Below, in pieces: positions 26,750 through 35,233 of a DNA stretch of 64,000 nt. The position numbers and the translations under genes are program-made. Each line of letters starts with the position of its first letter. Positions within the stretch are counted from its first letter, which is position 1. The DNA is from Cryobacterium gelidum (GTDB lineage: Bacteria; Actinomycetota; Actinomycetes; Actinomycetales; Microbacteriaceae), in contig NZ_SOHL01000020.1 in the NCBI RefSeq assembly GCF_004403985.1, forward strand, positions 83,425 to 147,424, in the 5' to 3' direction. The notes below the pieces were generated by a model. It saw only the letters and a program-made list of their open reading frames with translations. It made no database searches and was not told the origin of the DNA.

Positions 26750-27319
26750 TCAGGCGACGCTGAAGGAGTGGTCTGCGATTTCGACCCGGGTACCGCGCGG
26801 CAGGACGTACCGTCGTCCTGGTTCGAGTGACTCGGCCGTTTCGCCGGGTCGGCGAATCACCGTACCGTTGCCCGAGACGCGGTCACTGACCCAGAACTCG
26901 CCATCGTGCTGGCCGAATTCGAGGTGGGTCTTCGAGACGGATCGGTCGGCATCCGTTACCCAAATCAGATCGTCGAAAATCTCGTCGGGCTGGGGCAAGG
27001 GTTTTCGTCCAATCAGACCGGAGCCCTGCACCGACACCCGCTGGCCGGTGCTGAAGCTCATGACGAAGGTCACGCTGCTCGGCAGCGCGGCGGTCGGTGC
27101 GTTAGTCGGCGCTGCGGTCGGTACGGTAGTCGCAACGCCCGCGGGGATCGGCACAGAAATGACGCCGGTCGGGCGCGGCAGGCGCGCAATGATCGTCGTG
27201 TCGTTCGGGCGGGGGTCCGGGCGCTTGCGCGACTCCGCGGTGGCGGTGCGGGAGCTGCCGCATCCACCGCAGAACATAGCCCCAACCGACAACGAGGCAC
27301 CGCATATCTGACAGGTCAC
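26750..27319 (-). CDS. Zinc-ribbon FHA-domain protein
   Basis: The 189-aa protein begins with a four-cysteine zinc ribbon (CQICG and CGGCG), then a Thr/Pro/Ala-rich linker, and ends with an FHA domain (about 100-189) containing the phosphothreonine-binding residues GLIGR, SKTHLEF and SGNGTVI. FHA domains bind phosphothreonine made by Hanks-type kinases. A TT-rich DTTII segment in the linker could be such a site. The gene lies between PhnA and the EccC-like ATPase on the same strand, so it may regulate that ATPase by binding phosphorylated partners. Confidence 0.88.
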   Translation of the reverse strand: MTCQICGASLSVGAMFCGGCGSSRTATAESRKRPDPRPNDTTIIARLPRPTGVISVPIPAGVATTVPTAAPTNAPTAALPSSVTFVMSFSTGQRVSVQGSGLIGRKPLPQPDEIFDDLIWVTDADRSVSKTHLEFGQHDGEFWVSDRVSGNGTVIRRPGETAESLEPGRRYVLPRGTRVEIADHSFSVA

Positions 27320-27331
27320 GATCGCCTCGAC

Positions 27332-27691
27332 CTAGACCTTCTTGACCACGCTGGACTTGAGCTGCATGAAGCCGAAACCATCGACCTTGCAGTCGATGTC
27401 GTGGCCGTCGACCGGATCGGAGAGGCGAATGTTGCGCACCTTGGTGCCGACCTTGATCGACAGCGACTGGCCCTTGACCTTGAGGTCCTTGATGATCGAA
27501 ATGGTGTCCCCGTCGTTCAGGACGGTTCCAAAGGCGTCCTTGACCACGGTTTCCTGATCCTGCTCGTCGTCCGCCGGCTCGTTCGACCATTCGTGAGCGC
27601 AGAGCGGACAAGCCAGCAACGCGCCCATCTCGTAGGTCAGGTCGCTGGAGCATTCAGGGCACGGGGGCAGGGTCTCATCCACTCGTGTCAT
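27332..27691 (-). CDS. phnA: PhnA/YjdM-like zinc-ribbon protein
   Basis: The 119-aa sequence has an N-terminal zinc ribbon (CPECSSDL and CPLCAHEW) followed by the compact beta-rich PhnA domain ([25 protein letters not shown]). Proteins of this type are widespread. Despite the historic name they have no proven part in phosphonate use. It ends 12 bp before the FHA gene, on the same strand. Its place between PP2C and FHA genes is probably incidental to their signalling role. Confidence 0.92.
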   Translation of the reverse strand: MTRVDETLPPCPECSSDLTYEMGALLACPLCAHEWSNEPADDEQDQETVVKDAFGTVLNDGDTISIIKDLKVKGQSLSIKVGTKVRNIRLSDPVDGHDIDCKVDGFGFMQLKSSVVKKV

Positions 27692-27736
27692 GATACGCGA
27701 CTGCCCAGGGACGGCGACGGCAGGCAGCTGACGCGG

Positions 27737-28540
27737 TCAGGCTTCGGGCGTCTCGTACGGTTCGACCGCGAGCACGTCGACCACGATCGCCGTGACGTTG
27801 TCGCGACCACCATTTTCCAGGGCCGCCTCGACCATCGCCGCGACGGCATCCTGTGCGAGCTTCTTTTCGAGCAAAAAATGCCGGATGCCGTAGGAGGTGA
27901 GTTCCTTGGTGAGACCGTCGGAACAGATCAGAATGCGCATGCCAGCCAGAAGCGGCACGATACGGTAGTCGGGAATCGGCGGTTCGTGGAAGCCGACGGC
28001 GCGAGTGATGATATTGCCGTGGGGGTGTACGTCGGCCTCTTCGCGGGTGATGCGCCCGGCGTCGACCAGTTCCTGCACGACCGAGTGATCGTTGGTGATT
28101 TGCTCGAGAATACCGCCGGTTAGCTGGTACACCCGTGAGTCACCGATGTTGTACACAATCCAGCTGGCGTTATCCGACACCAGGGCCAATGCGACGCCGG
28201 TCACCGTGGTGCCGGTACCCTGATCGGTGACTCCGACACCCTGCGCCATGTCTTCAACCGCGAGAGCGAGTGCCCGATCGATCGATTCGGCCTCGGCGAC
28301 GAGCGTTCCGGAGAGTTCCGCGAGCCTGGTTACGACGGCACCGCTGGCGACATCGCCAGCCGAGTGACCGCCCATGCCGTCGGCGACGGCGAACAGCGGC
28401 GGTGCGGCAAGCAAGCTGTCTTCGTTGACCTCGCGGCGATGACCGACATCGGTCAGGGCTGCCCAAGCCAGTGTTACCGTCGTTCCGACGCTGGGCAGTT
28501 CGACGCGAAATTCGGTCGAACCTTGACCAATCTGGGTCAC
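27737..28540 (-). CDS. PP2C-family Ser/Thr protein phosphatase
   Basis: From the GTG at 28540 (GGAAGG upstream) the protein is 267 aa, a single PP2C domain without membrane anchor. It has metal-binding motifs DVGHRREVNEDS, VADGMGGHSAGDVAS and GDSRVY, the SDGLT motif, and GGRDNVTAI. Such enzymes reverse Hanks-kinase phosphorylation. The frame is open to 28627, but the extra residues look non-coding. With the FHA gene and EccC-like ATPase it makes a phospho-signalling cluster. The kinase of the window at 7,076 is a plausible opponent. Confidence 0.93.
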   Translation of the reverse strand: MTQIGQGSTEFRVELPSVGTTVTLAWAALTDVGHRREVNEDSLLAAPPLFAVADGMGGHSAGDVASGAVVTRLAELSGTLVAEAESIDRALALAVEDMAQGVGVTDQGTGTTVTGVALALVSDNASWIVYNIGDSRVYQLTGGILEQITNDHSVVQELVDAGRITREEADVHPHGNIITRAVGFHEPPIPDYRIVPLLAGMRILICSDGLTKELTSYGIRHFLLEKKLAQDAVAAMVEAALENGGRDNVTAIVVDVLAVEPYETPEA

Positions 28541-28645
28541 GGGTGGTGCCTTCCGAGTGTGGGGCACGAATCCGTCCCCGCCGTTCCAACGTTCACCGAA
28601 GGACTTGGACCATAATAACGTCACCACTCGGGCCCACCGGACCGA

Positions 28646-30082
28646 CTAGTGCCCGATGTACGACATCACGTGTTTGATGCGCGTGTAGTCCTCGAACCCG
28701 TACATCGAGAGGTCTTTACCGTAGCCGGAGTGTTTGAAACCGCCGTGCGGCATCTCGGCAACGATCGGAATGTGCGTGTTGATCCATACGCAGCCGAAGT
28801 CGAGGTGTTTGGCCAAGCGCATCGCGCGACCGTGATCGCGGGTCCATACCGACGATGCCAGACCGTACTGCACGTCGTTCGCCCACCGCAGCGCCTCGGC
28901 CTCGTCGGTGAAACGCTGCACGGTCATCATCGGGCCGAAGATCTCCTGCTGTACCGCCTCGTCGGTCTGCAGCAGATTACTGACGATGGTCGCTTCGTGA
29001 AAATACCCGGTGGTACCCAACCGATGACCGCCGAGTTCGAGCACGGCGTGGTCGGGCAGCCGGTCGACAAAGCCAGAGACCTGGGCAAGCTGGTTGGCGT
29101 TGTTGACCGGTCCGAACAAGATCCCCTGCTCGGTGGGAGTTCCCGTGCGGGCATTGTCCCGTGCGTAGGCGGCGAGCGCGGCGACGAATTCGTCGTGAAT
29201 GCCGCCCTGCACGAGCAGTCGGGTAGCCGCGGTGCAGTCCTGGCCGGCGTTGAAGAAGCCGGCGGCGACGATCCCGGCAACGGCGAGTTCGATATCGGCG
29301 TCGTCGAACACGATCACCGGCGCCTTCCCTCCCAATTCCAGGTGCACCCGCTTGAGGTCGCGTGACGCAGCCTCGGCCACGGCCATTCCGGCCCGAACCG
29401 AACCGGTGATTGAGACGAGCTGCGGGGTCTTGTGGTCAATCATGGCCGCGCCGGTCGTGCGGTCTCCGGTAATCACGTTGAGCACGCCGTCTGGCAAGAA
29501 TTCCGCAGCGATTTCGGCGAGCAGCAGGGTCGCGCTCGGGGTTGTATCAGACGGTTTGAGCACCGTGGTATTACCGGCGGCGAGGGCGGGCGCAAACTTC
29601 CAGACCGCCATATTCAAGGGGTAGTTCCAGGGTGTGACCTGGCCGACGACGCCGATCGGCTCCCGCCGGATGAAAGAAGTGTGGTCGGTCATATACTCGC
29701 CGGCCGCACGGCCTTCGAGAGTGCGGGCGGCGCCGGCAAAAAAGCGAATCTGGTCGACCGAGAGCATAATCTCATCGTCGACCAGGGTAGAGCGTGGTTT
29801 CCCGGTGTCGAGCGACTCGACGTCGGCGAATTCCTCCGCGCGCGCCTCCACCGCATCCGCTATTCGAAAGAGCGCGAGCTGCCGCACTGCCGGTGTCGTC
29901 TCTCCCCAGATCTGGAAAGCGGATGCCGCAGCCCGGTAGGCCGTGTCCACGTCGGACGCATTCGACACCGGGCTACTGCCGTAGACCGTTTCGGTCGCGG
30001 GATCGACGAGGTCGAACCGATCCAACGATGTGGAGTCGACGTACTGGCCATTGATGAAGTTGCGTAGTTCGGGGGCACTCAT
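28646..30082 (-). CDS. patD: 4-aminobutyraldehyde dehydrogenase-type ALDH
   Basis: The 478-aa NAD(P)-dependent aldehyde dehydrogenase has catalytic C283 (GQDCTAA) and general base E249 (LELGGKAP), with the cofactor motif ITGSVRAG and TPWNYPLN. The start at 30082 was preferred over an upstream GTG-like start, since it begins with the usual FINGQYVDS strand. The overall pattern fits gamma-aminobutyraldehyde or related amino-aldehyde dehydrogenases. It is divergent from an Lrp regulator and next to an omega-aminotransferase, which supports oxidation of 4-aminobutanal to GABA. Related betaine-aldehyde enzymes look similar, so the substrate is inferred. Confidence 0.85.
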   Translation of the reverse strand: MSAPELRNFINGQYVDSTSLDRFDLVDPATETVYGSSPVSNASDVDTAYRAAASAFQIWGETTPAVRQLALFRIADAVEARAEEFADVESLDTGKPRSTLVDDEIMLSVDQIRFFAGAARTLEGRAAGEYMTDHTSFIRREPIGVVGQVTPWNYPLNMAVWKFAPALAAGNTTVLKPSDTTPSATLLLAEIAAEFLPDGVLNVITGDRTTGAAMIDHKTPQLVSITGSVRAGMAVAEAASRDLKRVHLELGGKAPVIVFDDADIELAVAGIVAAGFFNAGQDCTAATRLLVQGGIHDEFVAALAAYARDNARTGTPTEQGILFGPVNNANQLAQVSGFVDRLPDHAVLELGGHRLGTTGYFHEATIVSNLLQTDEAVQQEIFGPMMTVQRFTDEAEALRWANDVQYGLASSVWTRDHGRAMRLAKHLDFGCVWINTHIPIVAEMPHGGFKHSGYGKDLSMYGFEDYTRIKHVMSYIGH

Positions 30083-30170
30083 GCGAATCAGTGTACCTAT
30101 TCCATTTTGATTTGCACCCAGATCCACAAATGAAATCAACGGTGATCTGCATAATGTGCGACTGATTCGC
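30083..30170. promoter_or_regulatory. Nested inverted repeats between ALDH and Lrp genes, probable operator
   Basis: Two palindromes share one centre. The outer has perfect 10-bp arms (GCGAATCAGT at 30083-30092, ACTGATTCGC at 30161-30170). The inner has TTGATTT at 30107-30113 and AAATCAA at 30133-30139, extended by TTTG/CAAAT. The AT-rich inner repeat is the type of site bound by Lrp/AsnC proteins, and it sits directly before the Lrp-type gene, so autoregulation and control of the divergent ALDH are likely. Confidence 0.6.
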
Positions 30171-30205
30171 TTGCCGAAGTGTATTTAGACTGACAGAATC
30201 GATGC

Positions 30206-30688
30206 ATGAATGGACAAAGGCGTGGTCACCCGCCCAAGCCGGCCCAGCTCGACGATGTGTCGAAGAAGATCATCGAACAGCTTCAAGCCGACGGGCGTCG
30301 GTCATACGCGGAGATCGGCAAAGCCGTCGGTCTCAGCGAGGCGGCCGTGCGCCAACGAGTGCAGAAGCTCACCGACTCGGGCGTCATGCAAATCGTCGCC
30401 GTGACGGACCCGATGCAGCTGGGTTTCTTTCGCCAGGCCATGATCGGCATCCGCGCTTCGGCCGACACCCGCGTGCTCGCCGAGCACCTGGCCGCAATCG
30501 ATGCCGTGGATTACGTCGTGCTCACGGCCGGCACCTTTGACATCCTCGCCGAGGTTGTCTGCGAAGACGACGACGAACTGCTCGAACTGCTCAACTCCAA
30601 GATCCGCAATCTCGAGGGAGTCCTCTCCACCGAGACGTTCGTTTATCTCAAACTCCGCAAACAGTTCTACAACTGGGGAACACGGTAA
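30206..30688 (+). CDS. Lrp/AsnC-family transcriptional regulator
   Basis: The 160-aa protein has an N-terminal winged helix-turn-helix (LDDVSKKIIEQLQADGR...AEIGKAVGLSEAAVRQRVQKL, about 15-65) and a C-terminal RAM/effector domain (about 75-155). Such regulators sense amino acids or related amines as oligomers. It lies 4 bp upstream of an omega-aminotransferase and divergent from an aldehyde dehydrogenase, so it is probably the local controller of putrescine or omega-amino acid use. The effector cannot be told from sequence. Confidence 0.93.
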   Translation: MNGQRRGHPPKPAQLDDVSKKIIEQLQADGRRSYAEIGKAVGLSEAAVRQRVQKLTDSGVMQIVAVTDPMQLGFFRQAMIGIRASADTRVLAEHLAAIDAVDYVVLTAGTFDILAEVVCEDDDELLELLNSKIRNLEGVLSTETFVYLKLRKQFYNWGTR

Positions 30689-30692
30689 AAAA

Positions 30693-32123
30693 ATGACTCT
30701 CACCACACCCGTCGATGCACCGACCGCTTACAGCGACGCCCACAACGCCGAGTTACAGCAGAAGGCCAAAGATCACCTCTGGATGCATTTCTCGCGTCAG
30801 TCGGTGATGGAATCCGACGCCGGCGTGCCCATCATCGTCAAGGGCAAGGGCCACCACATCTGGGATTCCAAGGGCAAGCGGTATATTGACGGCCTGAGCG
30901 GTCTGTTCACGGTCAACGCCGGGCATGGACGCAAACGTCTCGCCCAGGTCGCCGCGAAGCAGGCCGAGGAACTCGCGTTCTTCCCGATCTGGTCGTACGC
31001 GCACCCGAACGCGATCGAACTCGCAGACCGGCTCGCCTCCTATGCTCCCGGCGACCTCAACCGGGTGTTCTACTCGACCGGCGGCGGTGAAGCCGTCGAG
31101 ACCGCGTTCAAGCTCGCCAAGTACTACTGGAAGCTGATGGGGCGCCCGACCAAGCACAAGGTCATCTCTCGCAATGTCGCCTATCACGGTACCCCGCAGG
31201 GCGCACTGGCCATCACTGGTATCCCGGCGATGAAGGAGATGTTCGAGCCGGTCACCCCCGGCGGGTTCCGCGTACCCAACACGAACTTCTATCGGGCCGA
31301 CGAGATGAGTCCGGGCCTCGGGCTCGGGGACAATCTCGAAATGTTCGGCCAGTGGGCCGCGAACCGCATCGAAGAGATGATCGAGTTCGAAGGACCCGAA
31401 ACTGTCGCCGCCGTGTTCTTGGAGCCCGTTCAGAACTCCGGCGGTTGCTTTCCGCCGCCGCCCGGCTATTTCAAGCGCGTGCGCGAAATCTGCGACAAGT
31501 ACGACGTACTCCTGGTCGCCGACGAGGTCATCACGGCGTTCGGGCGCATCGGCAACATGTTCGCCTCGACGACTTACAATATCCAGCCCGACATGATCAC
31601 CTGTGCCAAGGGCATGACGAGCGGATACTCACCGATCGGCGCGACCATTGTCAGCGACCGCATCTACGAACCGTTCAGACACGGCGAAACGACCTTCTAC
31701 CACGGCTACACCTTCGGTGGCCACCCGGTCTCCTCGGCCGTGGCCCTGGCCAACCTCGACATTTTCGAAGAGGAGAAAATCAACGAGAACGTTCGAAAGA
31801 ACTCGCCCCTGTTCCGCCAGGAGCTGGAGAAACTGCTCGATCTGCCCATCGTCGGCGACGTGCGCGGCGCCGGGTACTTCTTCGGCATCGAACTGGTCAA
31901 GGACAAGGGCACGAAGGAAACCTTCAACAACGAGGAGTCGGAGCGTCTGCTGCGCGGCTACCTGTCGAAGGCGCTCTACGACGCTGGCCTGTACTGCCGC
32001 GCCGATGACCGTGGCGACCCGGTCATCCAGCTCGCTCCCCCGCTGACGATCGGCCCGAATGAATTCGCTGAGATCGGCGAGATTCTGCACGGGGTGCTCT
32101 CGGAGGCACCACAGCACATGTAG
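30693..32123 (+). CDS. Omega-aminotransferase, probably putrescine/cadaverine:pyruvate type
   Basis: The start at 30693 follows the Lrp gene by 4 bp. The 476-aa class-III aminotransferase has the PLP lysine K306 in TCAKGMTSGY, plus HLWMHFSRQS, STGGGEAVETAFKLAKYYW and VADEVITAFGR. These features fit the SpuC/omega-amino acid:pyruvate group rather than GabT. The putative reaction moves an amino group from putrescine to pyruvate, giving 4-aminobutanal and alanine. Beta-alanine or taurine-type substrates are possible alternatives. The ALDH, Lrp, polyamine importer, GabT and Ald genes nearby support the putrescine role. Confidence 0.82.
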   Translation: MTLTTPVDAPTAYSDAHNAELQQKAKDHLWMHFSRQSVMESDAGVPIIVKGKGHHIWDSKGKRYIDGLSGLFTVNAGHGRKRLAQVAAKQAEELAFFPIWSYAHPNAIELADRLASYAPGDLNRVFYSTGGGEAVETAFKLAKYYWKLMGRPTKHKVISRNVAYHGTPQGALAITGIPAMKEMFEPVTPGGFRVPNTNFYRADEMSPGLGLGDNLEMFGQWAANRIEEMIEFEGPETVAAVFLEPVQNSGGCFPPPPGYFKRVREICDKYDVLLVADEVITAFGRIGNMFASTTYNIQPDMITCAKGMTSGYSPIGATIVSDRIYEPFRHGETTFYHGYTFGGHPVSSAVALANLDIFEEEKINENVRKNSPLFRQELEKLLDLPIVGDVRGAGYFFGIELVKDKGTKETFNNEESERLLRGYLSKALYDAGLYCRADDRGDPVIQLAPPLTIGPNEFAEIGEILHGVLSEAPQHM

Positions 32124-32139
32124 TTGATGGAGGCCGGCT

Positions 32140-33411
32140 TCAGCGGCCGGCTGCGCGCTCGTCGAAGTCTTCATCAAAGTTTTGATCCAAGTCTTGATCC
32201 AAGTCTTCATCGCGTGCGTAGCCGTCGTTTTCCTCCTCACCAGTGCGCGGCACCGCGAACGCCCACTCCGGCAGGTGCCCCGACGTGAGCAGCAGGTCCA
32301 GCAGGGTCGCCATGCTGTACTGCGAGTCGATGACGAGCGCCCGGTCCACGAAGATTCCGGCAACGGAACCGCTGCCGAGAGCCCACGACAGCCATGCCAG
32401 CATGCAGAGCGGCGCGGGCCGGGCCGCGCGCGGCGCCATCGCGACGACGGTACGCAGCAGGGTGATCGCGATGCGGATCCGGTCAACGTCGGGTCGTTCA
32501 CGCTGCAGGCCAAGCATGATGTCGCCGGTGTGCTTGGCGTTCGGGTCGCCGGTGTGCATCTCCTCGGTGACCAGGTCGTCGAGACTGCGCCCGGTCTCGG
32601 ACTGGAGTCGTGCGTATCGCCGATTGAGTTCGTGGGCGCGCATTCCCTCTGCACGCCCGAACGCGAACTGCACCATGATCTGGTCGCGATTGGGCGGCGA
32701 CTGCACGAGCACGAGCAGTGCCGCGGCGTTCTCCTCCGAGGGCGGATTCTGCCAGGTCAGCGCCTCCTCGGCAATCATTACCGGGTCGAGCATAAAACCA
32801 AGGGTGGGAAATAGCGCCGGAGCGTTCTCAGCCCGCATGAGCAGGCGGTGGTACCGCCGGTAGACCCTGGCCAGGCGTTCCTTGGTAGCCGAATCAACGC
32901 CGATCGGCTCGACGCCGTTCTGCAAGGTGCCAAGCGGATGCTCTGCGGCGGTCGTCGCCGCCTCGAACACCTGCGACTCTGCGATGTCACTGAGCGGATG
33001 CCCGCCCGCCGGGCACTGCGGGTCACGGTAGCTGCCCCAGGCATCCGCTGCTACACACAGAGAATCTCGCAGCAGAAAACCGCTCAGCTCGAGTCGCCGA
33101 TTCAAGATCTCGGCAAACCGTTCACCCGGGATGCCGGTGGTGCTCGCGAAGGACGCCCCGGTGTACAGGACCGGAACGACAGCGTCGACTCCCGGAATCT
33201 TGCACAGCATGCCGGCGAGAGTCGTCGCAATGCGCTTATACACCTTCTGGGGTGCGCCTGGTTCTGGCAGGTTGAAACGCAGCGCACCGCAGGTGCGGTT
33301 GCCGCGAAAAGCAACCAGAACCGCGCTGGTCTCGGGCAGAAAACCGAGCAACTGGGGAACGAGTGCCAGAAAGTCTTGTGCCTTCTGAGCTTTGACAATG
33401 GTGGGTTGCAT
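32140..33411 (-). CDS. DUF4192 family protein
   Basis: This 423-aa actinobacterial protein has the DUF4192 hallmarks: an N-terminal LLGFLPETSAVLVAFRG strand, a central region with LCVAADAWGSY, and a C-terminal helical part with APLCMLAWLSWALGSGSVA and a final Asp-rich tail (repeats of DEDLDQDLDQ-type). No function is known for the family. The start at 33411 is set by homology-like onset. An open frame continues to 33813 but reads as non-coding. The gene lies convergent with the aminotransferase at 16 bp. Confidence 0.85.
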   Translation of the reverse strand: MQPTIVKAQKAQDFLALVPQLLGFLPETSAVLVAFRGNRTCGALRFNLPEPGAPQKVYKRIATTLAGMLCKIPGVDAVVPVLYTGASFASTTGIPGERFAEILNRRLELSGFLLRDSLCVAADAWGSYRDPQCPAGGHPLSDIAESQVFEAATTAAEHPLGTLQNGVEPIGVDSATKERLARVYRRYHRLLMRAENAPALFPTLGFMLDPVMIAEEALTWQNPPSEENAAALLVLVQSPPNRDQIMVQFAFGRAEGMRAHELNRRYARLQSETGRSLDDLVTEEMHTGDPNAKHTGDIMLGLQRERPDVDRIRIAITLLRTVVAMAPRAARPAPLCMLAWLSWALGSGSVAGIFVDRALVIDSQYSMATLLDLLLTSGHLPEWAFAVPRTGEEENDGYARDEDLDQDLDQNFDEDFDERAAGR

Positions 33412-33481
33412 GCAGCCACTGTGCCGGGGAGCGCACCCGCAATGGCCGCCCCGCCCGCATCTGAGGATGAACCGGGCGGGT

Positions 33482-33574
33482 CTACTGCTGGGGAGGAAGC
33501 GCGGCGAGCAGCAGCATTTCGTCGGCGCGCACAGCGTTGCCCTGGTCGTCGAGCACGTCATAGCCGTCGAGCAC
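33482..33574 (-). CDS. Possible very small protein, start unresolved
   Basis: A short frame directly after the aldo/keto reductase stop reads plausibly as protein (RIDSARIVLDGYDVLDDQGN...EMLLLAALPPQQ), and codon use is normal for the genome. The only start codon inside the good stretch is a GTG at 33574, giving 30 aa. The convincing sequence begins about eight codons earlier without a start codon. It could be a small gene or a remnant. It fills most of the gap 33412-33599. Confidence 0.25.
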   Translation of the reverse strand: MLDGYDVLDDQGNAVRADEMLLLAALPPQQ

Positions 33575-33599
33575 GATGCGCGCGGAGTCGATCCTGAGG

Positions 33600-34562
33600 T
33601 CAGGCGAAGAGGTTCGAAATGTATGCGACTTCGTCGACGGACGGGTTCCATGAGGTGGCCGCCGTCGCGTTTTGAATGATCTGCTCTGGCTTGGTGGCAC
33701 CGGCGATGACGCTGGTCAGGCCGGGCTGCGCCAGGAGCCAGGCGAATGTCGCTGCGAGCATGCTCACTCCGCGCGCGTCGCACCATTCCTGATATCGCTC
33801 GATCACATCCCACGGGGCGTCGTCGGCGAGGTGGCGTCGGATCATCATGATCCGGCTGTCGGCCGGGCCACCGGTACGGGAGAATTTGCCGGTGAACAAG
33901 CCGTTATACAACGGAAAGAACGGCAAGAAGCCCAGACCGAATGCATTCACCGCTGGCAGCACCTCGTCCTCGACGTCCCGGACGAGCAGGCTGTATTCGT
34001 TCTGGCTGGAGATGAACGCGGGGTGTCCATTCATGCGCGCGGTGAACTCGGCTTCGGCGATCTGCCAGCCGGCCAGGTTGGAGTGACCGATATAGCGAAT
34101 CTTGCCCTCGGTGATGAGGTCGTCTAGCGTGGCGAGGGTCTCCTCGATCGGCGTCGAAGGGTCCGGCACGTGCAGCTGGTACAGATCGATCCAGTCGGTC
34201 TGCAAGCGTCTGAGGGAGGCCTCGACAGCCAGGCGGATGTAGCGGCGCGAGCCGCGTGCGCCCCAGTCCGCCCCGTTCAACCCGCCCATGTCCATGCCGA
34301 ATTTGGAGGCAAGCACGATCTGATCGCGTTTACCGCGGAGGGAATGCCCCATGAGCGTTTCGCTCAGGCCGCGCTCGGCACCGTAGATATCGGCCGTGTC
34401 GAACAACGTCACCCCCGCCTCGAGTGCCGCGTCGATCACCGCCGTCGTGCCGTCCTGACTCTCCGACGCTGTTCCCGTGCGGCCGAAATTGTTGCAGCCG
34501 AGCCCGACTGTCGATACGGTCAGTCCGGAAGAGCCAAGTCTGCGATATTCAATCTGAGCCAT
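33600..34562 (-). CDS. Aldo/keto reductase
   Basis: The 320-aa TIM-barrel oxidoreductase has the catalytic tetrad of the family: Asp and Tyr in FDTADIYGAERG, Lys in ASKFGMD, and His in YQLHVPDP. NADPH-binding residues occur in the C-terminal IAGATKPEQI segment. It looks like the group that includes YajO/Tas-like and general aldehyde reductases. Natural substrate unknown. It is divergent from ogt by 136 bp and is not obviously linked to neighbouring pathways. Confidence 0.9.
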   Translation of the reverse strand: MAQIEYRRLGSSGLTVSTVGLGCNNFGRTGTASESQDGTTAVIDAALEAGVTLFDTADIYGAERGLSETLMGHSLRGKRDQIVLASKFGMDMGGLNGADWGARGSRRYIRLAVEASLRRLQTDWIDLYQLHVPDPSTPIEETLATLDDLITEGKIRYIGHSNLAGWQIAEAEFTARMNGHPAFISSQNEYSLLVRDVEDEVLPAVNAFGLGFLPFFPLYNGLFTGKFSRTGGPADSRIMMIRRHLADDAPWDVIERYQEWCDARGVSMLAATFAWLLAQPGLTSVIAGATKPEQIIQNATAATSWNPSVDEVAYISNLFA

Positions 34563-34698
34563 CCCTACAGACTAGGGGCGCGGCATCCGTTTTTGGCGAA
34601 CCAATCTGCACCTCCTGCACAGGCGGGGTGCGGGGCCGTTGTGTACCGATGTCCGAAACCCGCGAAGTCATAACAGGGTCGGCGGCTACAGTCGAATC

Positions 34699-35211
34699 AT
34701 GGACAGCATCCCGACGCCGCGAACAAATCACGCGCTCCTTCGTCTTCCCAGCCCCATCGGCCGGCTCGAACTCACCGCAGACGCGGGGGGCATCCTCACT
34801 CTTTCCATTGAAACCAACGGCCAGCTGCCCCTCGACGCGACCGCGGAGACGCCCTCCCCGGTGTTGCAGCGTGCGGCCGAACAACTCGATGAGTACTTCG
34901 CCGGAACCCGCCAGACCTTCGACCTTCCCGTGCATCTGACGCGGGGCACCGAGTTTCAACGCAGCGTCTGGGCGCGGCTGGCGACCCTGAAATTCGGCGA
35001 CGTCATCTCGTACGGTGCGCTCGGCAGCGAGATCGGTCGGGTCGGATCGGGCCGCGCCATCGGCGGGGCCGTCGGCGCGAATCCCGTGCCGATCATCATC
35101 GGCTGTCACCGCGTGCTCGCGACGAGCGGCCAGATCACCGGCTACAGCGCCGGTCAAGGCATCACGACCAAGGCCTGGCTGCTCGACCACGAGAAAATCG
35201 CACACCGATAA
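34699..35211 (+). CDS. ogt: Methylated-DNA-protein-cysteine methyltransferase
   Basis: The 170-aa suicide enzyme removes methyl groups from O6-methylguanine in DNA. The acceptor cysteine is C136 in IIIGCHRVL, followed by the helix-closing YSAG and the LLDHE end. The residue before Cys is Gly rather than the common Pro (PCHRV). The nucleotide-flipping Arg region is SGRAIGGAVGANP. The ATG at 34699 was chosen over one at 34639 because the first strands of the domain follow it directly. It is convergent with mdh by 22 bp. Confidence 0.92.
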   Translation: MDSIPTPRTNHALLRLPSPIGRLELTADAGGILTLSIETNGQLPLDATAETPSPVLQRAAEQLDEYFAGTRQTFDLPVHLTRGTEFQRSVWARLATLKFGDVISYGALGSEIGRVGSGRAIGGAVGANPVPIIIGCHRVLATSGQITGYSAGQGITTKAWLLDHEKIAHR

Positions 35212-35233
35212 CCGCGCCGAACTCCCCGTCGGT

